Below are positions 54,619 through 62,463 of a stretch of DNA of 64,000 bases, one piece after another. Numbering within the stretch: the first letter of the stretch is position 1; every line of letters starts with the position of its first letter. The notes below the pieces were generated by a model, which made no database searches, was not told the DNA's origin, and worked only from the letters and a program-made list of their open reading frames with translations. The stretch covers positions 1,550,001 through 1,614,000 of the forward strand of contig AP025576.1 in assembly GCA_022845955.1 (NCBI GenBank), given 5' to 3'. The stretch comes from Lachnospiraceae bacterium. Lineage in GTDB: Bacteria; Bacillota; Clostridia; Lachnospirales; Lachnospiraceae. The translations under genes were made by a program, and so were the position numbers.

Positions 54619-55512
54619 ATGATGAATGCGCTGAAAAGAAAATTAAAAAGTGATTTATTTTTTAATATAATCATTTATGCAATGGGACTTCTTATTGTTT
54701 TGCTAGTGCTGATTCCTCTCCTTTTTGTGGTTGCAGCATCTTTTTCCGATCCGGATCTAGTAATAAAAGGAAAGGTGCTGCTGCTGCCCAAAGGAATCAC
54801 ATTAAAAGCTTATACGATGGTTTTTGAGAATGAAGATATCTGGAGAGGTTTTCTTAATTCCTGTTTTTACACCGTAAGCGGAACTTTTATCAGTGTGGTT
54901 TTGACAATTATAGCAGCATATCCTTTGTCAAGAAGGAAACTGCCGGGCAGAAATCTTTTTATGATGGCTATCCTTTTTACAATGTATTTCAGCGGAGGAA
55001 TGGTGCCAACTTATTTGCTGGTGCGGGATTTAGGTATGTATAATACGATTTGGGCCTTACTGATTCCATCCGCAATATCCACTTACAATTTAATAGTGGC
55101 TAAAACCTTTTTTGAAAACAGCATCCCTGAGGAATTGTATGAGTCGGCTACACTTGACGGCTGCGGGAATATACAAATGCTTTTACGGATTGTTATCCCT
55201 CTTTCCAAGGCAATTATTGCCGTGTTAATCTTATATTATGCCGTTGGGATCTGGAATGCATATTTTGATGCGTTGATATATCTGAAAGATGATAATAAAT
55301 ATCCGTTACAGATTATCCTGAGAAATATTCTTTTGCTTGGGCAGACCGAACAAATGGGGACGAATGATGTGGGAATGGCGGAAAAAATAAAAATGTCCGA
55401 GGCAATTAAATATTCTGCTATAGTTGTATCAAGTATACCAATGCTTATTGTTTATCCTTTTGTACAGAAATATTTTGTAAAAGGGGTTATGATAGGAGCA
55501 ATTAAGGGGTAA
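54619..55512 (+). CDS. Sugar ABC permease (YtcP-like)
   Basis: 297 residues, six helices, EAA motif ELYESATLDGCGNIQMLLRIVIPLSKA; ends YPFVQKYFVKGVMIGAIKG. Two adjacent ATGs are possible starts (54619, 54622); the ribosome site is GGGAG. Confidence 0.92.
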   Translation: MMNALKRKLKSDLFFNIIIYAMGLLIVLLVLIPLLFVVAASFSDPDLVIKGKVLLLPKGITLKAYTMVFENEDIWRGFLNSCFYTVSGTFISVVLTIIAAYPLSRRKLPGRNLFMMAILFTMYFSGGMVPTYLLVRDLGMYNTIWALLIPSAISTYNLIVAKTFFENSIPEELYESATLDGCGNIQMLLRIVIPLSKAIIAVLILYYAVGIWNAYFDALIYLKDDNKYPLQIILRNILLLGQTEQMGTNDVGMAEKIKMSEAIKYSAIVVSSIPMLIVYPFVQKYFVKGVMIGAIKG

Positions 55513-55525
55513 AGGAAATATCAGA

Positions 55526-57058
55526 ATGAAAGAGAAGAGAGCAAAAAATCTGATTATAGTAATGACAGACCAGCAGAGGGCGGATTTGCGCAAGAGCTGC
55601 GGATATGAGCTTGACACAATGCCATTTTTAGACAAGTGGGCGGAAGGCGGAGTGGATTTCGAACGTGCATATACTTCCAACCCTACCTGTATGCCTGCGC
55701 GGGTCAGTATGTTTACCGGGAGATATTCCCAAGCGCACAGGGTACGGACTAATCATAATGCGGTAGATGCGCTTTATACAAGGGATCTTTTGGATGTCCT
55801 TAAGGAAAATGGGTATAAGACGGCTCTGTGCGGAAAAAATCATTCACACCGCAGTACGGAAGATTTTGATTTTTGTGAAGAAAACGGCCATTTGGGACAC
55901 GAAGGAGAAGTTAACAGCACCGATGCACAGAGCGAATTTGCTGAATTTCTCTGTAAAACAAGACATATGGAGGTGGACTATCCATCGCCCGGAGGGATTG
56001 AGGTACAGCATCCGTACAGAAACGTAAGCTCCGCATTGGAATTTATAGACGGTGTGGAGGAAGGAAGGCCATTTTTTGCATGGGTTTCGTTTGCAGAACC
56101 TCACAATCCTTATCAGGTACCGGAACCATATTTTGACATGTTCCCGCCGGAGAAACTGCCGGAAGTCCATGCAGGAAAAGAAATCCTGCCGTTAAAAGGA
56201 AAACGTTTCAGCAGGCTTCGTGAGAACTGGGAGGAGGTTCTGGGAAATGATATAGAAAAAAGAATCCTGCGTTCACGTTCCAATTACCACGGAATGCTCA
56301 GATTGATTGATGATCAGTTTAAGCGTTTGATTGAAGGGTTAAGACAGCGTAATATAGAAGAGGATACGATAGTGTTGTTTTTATCCGATCACGGGGATTT
56401 TGCAGGGGAATACGGACTGCTTAGGAAAGGGCCGGATCTACCCCAGCTTCTTACACGGATTCCCATGATATGGAGAGGTCCGGGGATTACAGGCCGGGGA
56501 AAAGACAATAATCATTATGTCAATATGGTAGATGTATTGCCGACTGTATGTGATATGCTCGGGATAGGGCTTCCCTTCGGGATACAGGGGAAGAGCATTC
56601 TTACGCTGTTGGAGAATAAAAATATTCCTGAGAAGGAGTTTGTTAGCGCCTATGCCGAGAGCGGGTATGGAGGATTATATTGGGATGAGAATGACGGACT
56701 GACATTGGAAGCGGAAGGGGCGCTGCATTCGGGTGTTACTTATGATTGCCTTAATACCTGGACGCAATGCGGGCAAGTACGGGCTGTTTGGCAGGACGGG
56801 TATCATTTACAGCTGGATATGATGGGAAACGGACATTTGTATGAGGTGGCAAAAGATCCTTATGAACGATATGATCTGTGGGACATACCGGAGTATAATT
56901 CAATAAAAACTAAGATGCTTCAAGCGTTGGCGGAGAGTATGATGAAGGCAGCTGATCCGATACCGGTACCGCATAACCGGTATCGTACCAAGGTACATCC
57001 GAAAGGGTATTGGAATCAGGAATATCATGCAGCAGATCCGGGGGTGCGCCGTTTGTAA
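55526..57058 (+). CDS. Sulfatase (Cys-type)
   Basis: 510 residues. Catalytic motif Cys55-Met-Pro-Ala-Arg59 (CMPARVSMFTGRYSQAHRVRTN) of formylglycine sulfatases, with metal ligands in IVMTDQQRADLRKS at the N-terminus and LFLSDHGDFAGEYG. Cys must be converted to formylglycine by an anaerobic maturase (anSME), not present here. No signal peptide, so cytoplasmic. The final gene of a sugar-transport operon, implying import of a sulfated sugar. Confidence 0.9.
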   Translation: MKEKRAKNLIIVMTDQQRADLRKSCGYELDTMPFLDKWAEGGVDFERAYTSNPTCMPARVSMFTGRYSQAHRVRTNHNAVDALYTRDLLDVLKENGYKTALCGKNHSHRSTEDFDFCEENGHLGHEGEVNSTDAQSEFAEFLCKTRHMEVDYPSPGGIEVQHPYRNVSSALEFIDGVEEGRPFFAWVSFAEPHNPYQVPEPYFDMFPPEKLPEVHAGKEILPLKGKRFSRLRENWEEVLGNDIEKRILRSRSNYHGMLRLIDDQFKRLIEGLRQRNIEEDTIVLFLSDHGDFAGEYGLLRKGPDLPQLLTRIPMIWRGPGITGRGKDNNHYVNMVDVLPTVCDMLGIGLPFGIQGKSILTLLENKNIPEKEFVSAYAESGYGGLYWDENDGLTLEAEGALHSGVTYDCLNTWTQCGQVRAVWQDGYHLQLDMMGNGHLYEVAKDPYERYDLWDIPEYNSIKTKMLQALAESMMKAADPIPVPHNRYRTKVHPKGYWNQEYHAADPGVRRL

Positions 57059-57100
57059 AGAATGGAAATATGTGCCGGTGTTTAGTAAACCGGGGGCAGA

Positions 57101-57130
57101 AACAGGCTGTTGAGACTAACAGCCTGTTTT
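57101..57130. terminator. Bidirectional terminator after the sulfatase
   Basis: AACAGGCTGTT GAGACT AACAGCCTGTT TT, between convergent genes. Confidence 0.75.
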
Positions 57131-57134
57131 CGAT

Positions 57135-57416
57135 TCAATTATCCTTTGTTTTTCCCAAATAAATGATATTGGACAATATCGTGACTGTTCCTGCGGATAA
57201 TGCTCCTATCGCCCATAAAGTTTTCCCAAACAATAGCCCGGCACTGCCCGTAAGCAACAGTACCGCACCGGTACAAGCACCGATAGCCCGCCCGATTTTA
57301 TCCACTTTTGGAGAAGGTGTTTTTACCCTTTCTGTTTTTTCCATAAGCGACTGCGTAAATTCCATAGGTACCTCTATGGCTTTTCTTGTGATTTCAGAAA
57401 TTTTGTCCTGTTTCAT
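57135..57416 (-). CDS. Small two-helix membrane protein (unknown)
   Basis: 93 residues; helical charged N-terminus (residues 1-42), then hydrophobic stretches at about 45-65 and 67-88. Its ATG follows the ABC permease stop at once, with GGAGG inside the permease end. Not recognised; probably an accessory part of the ABC exporter operon. Confidence 0.75.
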   Translation of the reverse strand: MKQDKISEITRKAIEVPMEFTQSLMEKTERVKTPSPKVDKIGRAIGACTGAVLLLTGSAGLLFGKTLWAIGALSAGTVTILSNIIYLGKTKDN

Positions 57417-58115
57417 TTATTCTACCTCCATATGATTGATTTTACGGGATAAGGTAACAAGCACGATCAATATAACAATTAAAGAAATACCAATAATTAT
57501 CAAAGAAATAGCTGGTGTTCCCACGTTGCTAATAGATATATTTCCATAAATACCCAACAATATAAACGCACTGATTAGCGTGGCTGAGATGGATTTTTTT
57601 ATAAATCCGATACGCATAGACAGTAGTCCGATTGCACTGACAGCGACGAAAGAAACAAGCAGATTACAGAAAGCTGTTATTATGATGTCACTCGTCATAA
57701 CGTCCGATACAATTGGGGAAAAAGCTTCGGTCAGGACGAAAATACCGACAGACAACACTGTGCTAAAGAACATGGATAGCATTACAAATAAAAGAACAAT
57801 GAGTATTTTTGCCATAAATGTTTTTTTGCGGCCAACAGGATAGGAAAAAAGTAGTGCTAACCGTTTGCCTGAATATTCTTCAACGATCAGTTTTGCGTAC
57901 ATCGTTGCTGACAAAATACCAAAAAGAATTATAGAAATTGCACCCGTAAACATAAAGATATTTCCATAGTTCATAAACTGTACTTCTTGTTCCGCTTGTG
58001 CCACATAAGCAACAAAATAAGTAAATACCAGCAGAACAATACCCGATATAGCACTGCTAATAAAATAAGGACGCAGATTGATACGCTCAAGTTCTAATTT
58101 CATAAGTTTTGTCAT
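57417..58115 (-). CDS. ABC-2 type permease (bacitracin/lantibiotic exporter-like)
   Basis: 232 residues, six hydrophobic helices, consistent with BcrB/ABC-2 permease. Starts with MTKLMKLELERINLRPYFISS. Overlaps the ATPase gene by 29 bases. Exports an unknown compound or confers peptide resistance. Confidence 0.85.
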   Translation of the reverse strand: MTKLMKLELERINLRPYFISSAISGIVLLVFTYFVAYVAQAEQEVQFMNYGNIFMFTGAISIILFGILSATMYAKLIVEEYSGKRLALLFSYPVGRKKTFMAKILIVLLFVMLSMFFSTVLSVGIFVLTEAFSPIVSDVMTSDIIITAFCNLLVSFVAVSAIGLLSMRIGFIKKSISATLISAFILLGIYGNISISNVGTPAISLIIIGISLIVILIVLVTLSRKINHMEVE

Positions 58116-58842
58116 AGCTGTTCCCCCCGCTCATGATAGTGAAAAAATAGTCCTCCAGGCTATTTTTATGTTCCGCCTTGATTGGTGCCAAGTCAGTTTC
58201 ACATACTATTGTACCATTAACGATTACTCCAATTTTATCCGCAACGTGTTCAATTTCACTAAGGATATGACTGGATAATAGGATTGTTATGCCGTACTCC
58301 TTTGCAAGGCTTAAAAACAATTCTCTCATCGCCCTGATGCCCATAGGGTCAAGTCCGTTAATCGGCTCATCTAAAATCAGAATTTTGGGTTTATGAATTA
58401 TCGCTCTCGCAATTCCCAGTCGCTGCCGCATTCCAAGCGAAAACTTAGAAGAAGCTTTCTCCTGGGTATCGGATAGACCAACCATTTTAAGTGCTTTGTC
58501 TACTCCAAAGCCCTCCACGCCCATATACTCTGAGTGAATTTCTAAGTTTTTGTAAGCAGAAAGATGTTCGTAAAAGGTGGGGGCCTCAATTAAACTCCCT
58601 ATTTGAGAAAGCATCTTGTCACGATATTGAAGCATATTTTCTCCCAATATTTCAACATCACCAAAATCAGGTGTCAGCAATCCGGTCAGCAACTTAAACA
58701 TAGTGGTCTTTCCTGCACCATTTGCACCAAGAAAACCATAGATTGTACCTTCCCTGATGCACATGGAACAATCCTTGATAACCTCATTTCCTCCAAAACT
58801 TTTAGCCAGGCGAGTGGTTTGTATCGCTATTTTTCCGCCCAT
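58087..58842 (-). CDS. ABC transporter ATPase (BcrA-like)
   Basis: 251 residues. Walker A GANGAGKTT near residue 40, signature FSLGMRQRLGIARA, Walker B ILILDEPINGLDP, and H-loop LLSSHILSE. AGGAGG precedes the ATG, and a TetR operator candidate lies just upstream. Confidence 0.92.
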   Translation of the reverse strand: MGGKIAIQTTRLAKSFGGNEVIKDCSMCIREGTIYGFLGANGAGKTTMFKLLTGLLTPDFGDVEILGENMLQYRDKMLSQIGSLIEAPTFYEHLSAYKNLEIHSEYMGVEGFGVDKALKMVGLSDTQEKASSKFSLGMRQRLGIARAIIHKPKILILDEPINGLDPMGIRAMRELFLSLAKEYGITILLSSHILSEIEHVADKIGVIVNGTIVCETDLAPIKAEHKNSLEDYFFTIMSGGNSYDKTYEIRT

Positions 58843-58857
58843 TCAATTCCTCCTTAT

Positions 58858-58875
58858 AAAACCGACTGCCGGTTT
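58858..58875. promoter_or_regulatory. TetR operator candidate (ABC operon)
   Basis: AAAACCGACTGCCGGTTT, palindromic around AACCG...CGGTT, just upstream of the ATPase ribosome binding site. Matches the element at 59591. Confidence 0.6.
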
Positions 58876-58886
58876 CTAACTTTTTA

Positions 58887-58920
58887 AAAAAATGGACTGT
58901 TTTATAACAGCCATTTTAGC
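58887..58920 (-). terminator. Terminator after the tetR gene
   Basis: Minus strand AAAATGGCTGTT ... AACAGTCCATTTTTTT, followed by a T tract; lies between tetR and the ABC genes. Confidence 0.6.
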
Positions 58921-58930
58921 TTATAAATAG

Positions 58931-59578
58931 TTAAAACAATCCTGTTTTAACATATCCATCTGCTATATTCTCAATAAATGTATTATCTATTATATCTAAT
59001 CCAAGAAGGCGCATAACCGATTGCAGATAGTATAGACGTTTTTTGGTGTCATTTATATTTCGCGTAAAAAGCACAGGACTAGTCCAAAAATTTAGAAGCA
59101 GTAAAAATATTTCTGCACAAAAGGCAGGCTCTGTGGTTTGTATCGAACCATCTGTAATCCCTTCCTCAATCAGCTTTGAAATAATAGGGGCATCTTGATT
59201 AACCGCATTTTGCAAAGCACCCATCACAAAATGGGGATTGTTTGATTGAGAGGTCAAAACGGTATCAAAAGAATGCGTTTGTGTGCTCACGCTCCACTGA
59301 TAAAGAATTTTTTTCAGCTTTTCCTTTGCATTGGCTGCCTTGGTGTTCTCAATTAAATCATGCAGCATATCAGCGGCACATTGTGCCCTCTTATGCTTTA
59401 CAGCTTCTAAGATTTCCTCTTTTGACTTGAAATGGTGATACAGCCCACCCTTAGAAAGCTTTAGCGCATCTAAAATATCCTGTATGGTAGTCTGCTCATA
59501 TCCTTTTTCAATAAATAATTTTATGGAAGCATCAATGATTCTTTCCTGTGTTTGCTCCGGATGTTTATTTCGCCCCAT
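58931..59578 (-). CDS. TetR family repressor
   Basis: 215 residues from ATG 59578 with AGGAGGTG at good spacing; a longer in-frame start at 59644 is unlikely. HTH residues 10-55 (ERIIDASIKLFIEKGYEQTTIQDILDALKLSKGGLYHHFKSKEEIL). Expected to repress itself and the downstream exporter through the two shared operator-like sites. Confidence 0.92.
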   Translation of the reverse strand: MGRNKHPEQTQERIIDASIKLFIEKGYEQTTIQDILDALKLSKGGLYHHFKSKEEILEAVKHKRAQCAADMLHDLIENTKAANAKEKLKKILYQWSVSTQTHSFDTVLTSQSNNPHFVMGALQNAVNQDAPIISKLIEEGITDGSIQTTEPAFCAEIFLLLLNFWTSPVLFTRNINDTKKRLYYLQSVMRLLGLDIIDNTFIENIADGYVKTGLF

Positions 59579-59590
59579 GCTGCACCTCCT

Positions 59591-59608
59591 AAAACCGACG
59601 GTTGGTCT
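59591..59608. promoter_or_regulatory. TetR operator candidate (own promoter)
   Basis: AAAACCGACGGTTGGTCT, 13 bases upstream of the repressor start; AACCGAC half-site shared with 58858. Confidence 0.6.
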
Positions 59609-59684
59609 GTAATATACTTTAACAGCCGTTACCCATTTTGTCAATCTCTTTTGCTATATATTATCTTCCAAACAGTATAACTTC

Positions 59685-59730
59685 GTAACAGTTCAGACGG
59701 TCCCTTGTGTCCTGTGGCATCCCCCACCCC
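59685..59730 (+). repeat. Dispersed repeat, extended copy
   Basis: GTAACAGTTCAGACGGTCC, then CTTGTGTCCTGTGGCATCCCC, matching the extended copies at 29679 and 26305. Confidence 0.6.
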
Positions 59731-59768
59731 TCCTTTTTCCCGGGGCGGCAGTGCTACAGGACACAAGG
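59703..59768. repeat. Long hairpin
   Basis: CCTTGTGTCCTGTGGCA (59703-59719) pairs with TGCTACAGGACACAAGG (59752-59768), 16 of 17 bases, around a 32-base loop. Confidence 0.6.
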
Positions 59769-60075
59769 CACGCAAATCCTCAAAAGCCGTATTATGGACA
59801 ATAGGGACGAGCAAATCACGGGCAGGCAAAGCTGAAAGTTCGTTATCTGCTACCCCTTCTCCCTTAACGCGTTTAAGAAATGGGTTTCAGTATTGCGGAT
59901 TTCACCCAAACAGAAAGGCGGAAAAGTATGAAGATTCAGAGAAAATGGAAGCGATGCGGTGCCGGGCACCTTCTGGAGGTCCTGAAGGCCCGGATTTTCG
60001 CAAAGAAGGCCGGCTGCCTATATTTGCAAGGTTTTTCTGCGTCCGGAAACAAAAAAACTGTTCCCGCTTCCTATC

Positions 60076-60966
60076 TCAGGCCAGCCTGCGGAAGCAGCGG
60101 GGAGATACGCCCTTGACCTGTTTGAAAAACTTGCAGTAATAGCTGGCGCTGTGAAATCCGCAGGCATAAGCGATCTCCGTAATAGTCTGCTTCGTGTCGG
60201 ATAACAGCGGAAGGCTCTTTTCAATCCGGTAGGTCAAAAGATAGGTGATGGGAGAAACCGAAAGGTGTTTCCGGAACAGGCGGCTGCAGGTACTTTCACT
60301 GATGTGAAAAGAGGATGCCAAATCCTTCAGCGTAATGGGATCCATATAATGAAGATCCATGTAATGCAGCATTTCCTTCAGGATTTCCACATCCCTTCCC
60401 CCGCTCTGGATGGGGGCAAAGGCAGCAGGCTGGCGGGCAGCCAGGGCGTGAAACAAAGAGAGGATATGGCTTTGAATCATCAGTTCAAAGCCGTATCCTT
60501 TTTCCTGCGATACCTCATACAGAGATTCCAGGATGTGCACACACGCCGCATCCCGGGAATCTTCCCCTTGGAATGCATAGCTGGAAAAGCTCTTGTTCCT
60601 CATGAGCGGGAGCAGATATTTTTCCATGACAAGGCTGTCGGGTGCAGATTGCAGAAGCTCCGGCGCAAAGACGAAATTATACATGATACAGTTTCCGCAG
60701 TCTACGGGAACAATGCTGTGAAGCACATCGGAATTGATGAAAAGACCGTCCCCTTCCTTTAAAAGATAGGTGTCCGATGCGATTTGAAAGGATGCCCGGC
60801 CGGCGATCACTGCGGTGAATTCAAATTCCCTGTGCCAGTGCCACGGAATATATCCGGCCGGGTACAGCGACAGATCGTCCAGGTAATCCTGGAAGGGAAA
60901 CGCCTTGGATCCGTGTTTGGTCAGTTCCTGCAAATCCGCCCCGATTTCTATAGTAAGCTGCTTCAT
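60076..60966 (-). CDS. AraC family transcriptional regulator
   Basis: 296 residues. Cupin sensor domain in the N-terminal half (YIPWHWHREFEFTAVIAGRASFQI at residues 40-65), AraC HTH at about 200-296 (LKDLASSFHISESTCSRLFRKHLSVSP, AYACGFHSASYYCKFFKQVKGVSPRCFRR). The divergent MFS gene lies 213 bases away and is the likely target. GGAGG before the ATG. Confidence 0.92.
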   Translation of the reverse strand: MKQLTIEIGADLQELTKHGSKAFPFQDYLDDLSLYPAGYIPWHWHREFEFTAVIAGRASFQIASDTYLLKEGDGLFINSDVLHSIVPVDCGNCIMYNFVFAPELLQSAPDSLVMEKYLLPLMRNKSFSSYAFQGEDSRDAACVHILESLYEVSQEKGYGFELMIQSHILSLFHALAARQPAAFAPIQSGGRDVEILKEMLHYMDLHYMDPITLKDLASSFHISESTCSRLFRKHLSVSPITYLLTYRIEKSLPLLSDTKQTITEIAYACGFHSASYYCKFFKQVKGVSPRCFRRLA

Positions 60967-61179
60967 GGGAAAAATCCTCCATAATGACCTGATTGTTATA
61001 AAAAGATCCCATATTATGACTAAAAAACGCTATTTTTATAGTTTCAGTGACTCTATAATACTAAATTGCCGGGTGGTTTACAAGGCCCGTACAGAGAACC
61101 TGTCCTGGCAGGCCGGGATGCCGGCAGATACCCAGGGACACAGAGGACAGACAAGAGACTGGAAAGAGAGATAAGATCT

Positions 61180-62412
61180 ATGGAAAACTATGTTGTCAGC
61201 GGAGGAAAATCGGTTCTGAAAAGCTATCGGCATACGCTGTATGCCAGTTATCTGGGTTACATTACCCAGGCTATCGTCAATAACTTTGTCCCCCTTCTTT
61301 TTACTACATTTATTGCATCGTATGGGATTTCCCTGGAAAAAATAACATTGCTGGTAACTATTAATTTCGGCATCCAGTTAGTGGTGGATTTGCTGTCCCC
61401 CCGTTTTGTGGATCGGATTGGCTATAAGACCTCGATTATTATCGCACATGTGTTTGCGGCGGCCGGCCTGGCCGGTCTGGGTGTCCTGCCGGATCTGCTG
61501 CCGGATCCTTATGTCGGCATGCTGGCTGCCATTCTTTTTTATGCCATCGGCGGCGGGCTGATAGAGGTGCTGATAAGCCCTATTGTGGAGGCCTGCCCGT
61601 TTGACCAGAAGTCGGCGGCCATGAGCCTGCTGCATTCCTTTTACTGTTGGGGGCATGTGGCGGTTATCCTGGTATCCACATTGTTTTTTGCCCTGGCCGG
61701 TGTACACAACTGGCGGATTCTGAGCTTTATCTGGGCGCTGATCCCGCTGTTGAACGCGGTTTATTTCTGCCTCGTTCCGGTCCGTTCCCTGAATGAGGAC
61801 GGAGAGAGCATGTCTGTAAAAGAGCTGCTTTCCGGCAAGCTGTTCTGGATATTCGCCCTTCTCATGGTATGTGCCGGGGCATCGGAGCAGGCTATGAGCC
61901 AGTGGGCATCCGCATTTGCGGAGTCCGGCCTGAAGGTTTCTAAAACCATAGGCGATTTGGCGGGACCGTGTATGTTTGCCATTTTTATGGGGACGTCCCG
62001 GGCCTTTTACGCCAAGTTCAGCGAAAAAATAAACTTGATTCTGTTTATGGCGGCAAGCGGTGTTTTATGCGTTGCCAGCTACCTGCTGGCTTCCCTGTCC
62101 CCCCTGCCGGTCCTGGCTTTAGTCGGCTGCGGCCTCTGCGGCCTGTCCGTAGGTATTATGTGGCCGGGTACCTTCAGCCTGGCGGCGGAAAAATGTCCCA
62201 AGGGAGGTACCGCCATGTTTGCTTATTTTGCCCTGGCGGGAGATTTGGGCTGTTCTTCCGGCCCCACGCTGGTGGGAATGATATCCGATGCCTTTGACGG
62301 AAGGCTGACCGCCGGTCTGCTGGCCGCCATTATTTTCCCGCTGCTGCTGCTGGCAGGACTGCGGGTTTGTAAAAAAATGACGGATAGAATCCATAAACCG
62401 GAGGCATCCTAA
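61180..62412 (+). CDS. MFS transporter
   Basis: 410 residues from ATG 61180 (GGAAAGAGAGA upstream), 12 membrane helices. Begins HTLYASYLGYITQAIVNNFVPLLF, and the loop after helix 2 (LSPRFVDRIGYKTS) is the MFS motif A. Similar to fucose or sugar permease-like members, substrate unknown. Followed after 51 bases by the FAD/Rieske gene. Confidence 0.88.
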   Translation: MENYVVSGGKSVLKSYRHTLYASYLGYITQAIVNNFVPLLFTTFIASYGISLEKITLLVTINFGIQLVVDLLSPRFVDRIGYKTSIIIAHVFAAAGLAGLGVLPDLLPDPYVGMLAAILFYAIGGGLIEVLISPIVEACPFDQKSAAMSLLHSFYCWGHVAVILVSTLFFALAGVHNWRILSFIWALIPLLNAVYFCLVPVRSLNEDGESMSVKELLSGKLFWIFALLMVCAGASEQAMSQWASAFAESGLKVSKTIGDLAGPCMFAIFMGTSRAFYAKFSEKINLILFMAASGVLCVASYLLASLSPLPVLALVGCGLCGLSVGIMWPGTFSLAAEKCPKGGTAMFAYFALAGDLGCSSGPTLVGMISDAFDGRLTAGLLAAIIFPLLLLAGLRVCKKMTDRIHKPEAS

Positions 62413-62463
62413 AAGAAAGAGGTCTGAGCAGCGATCGGACGAATCGAGGAAGAGGTGTACGGC

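Larger units (their letters stand above)
59579..60075. other. Intergenic region with repeat and long hairpin
   Basis: About 500 bases without a convincing gene. Contains the tetR leader, the repeat at 59685-59730 and the hairpin at 59703-59768. Open frames at 59705-60139 and 59880-60116 are short, overlapping and unlike any family I know. Confidence 0.55.

Noticed and set aside
59705..60139. 144-codon open frame on the plus strand
   Set aside because: Overlaps the end of the AraC gene and a hairpin repeat, with low-complexity composition and no family match.
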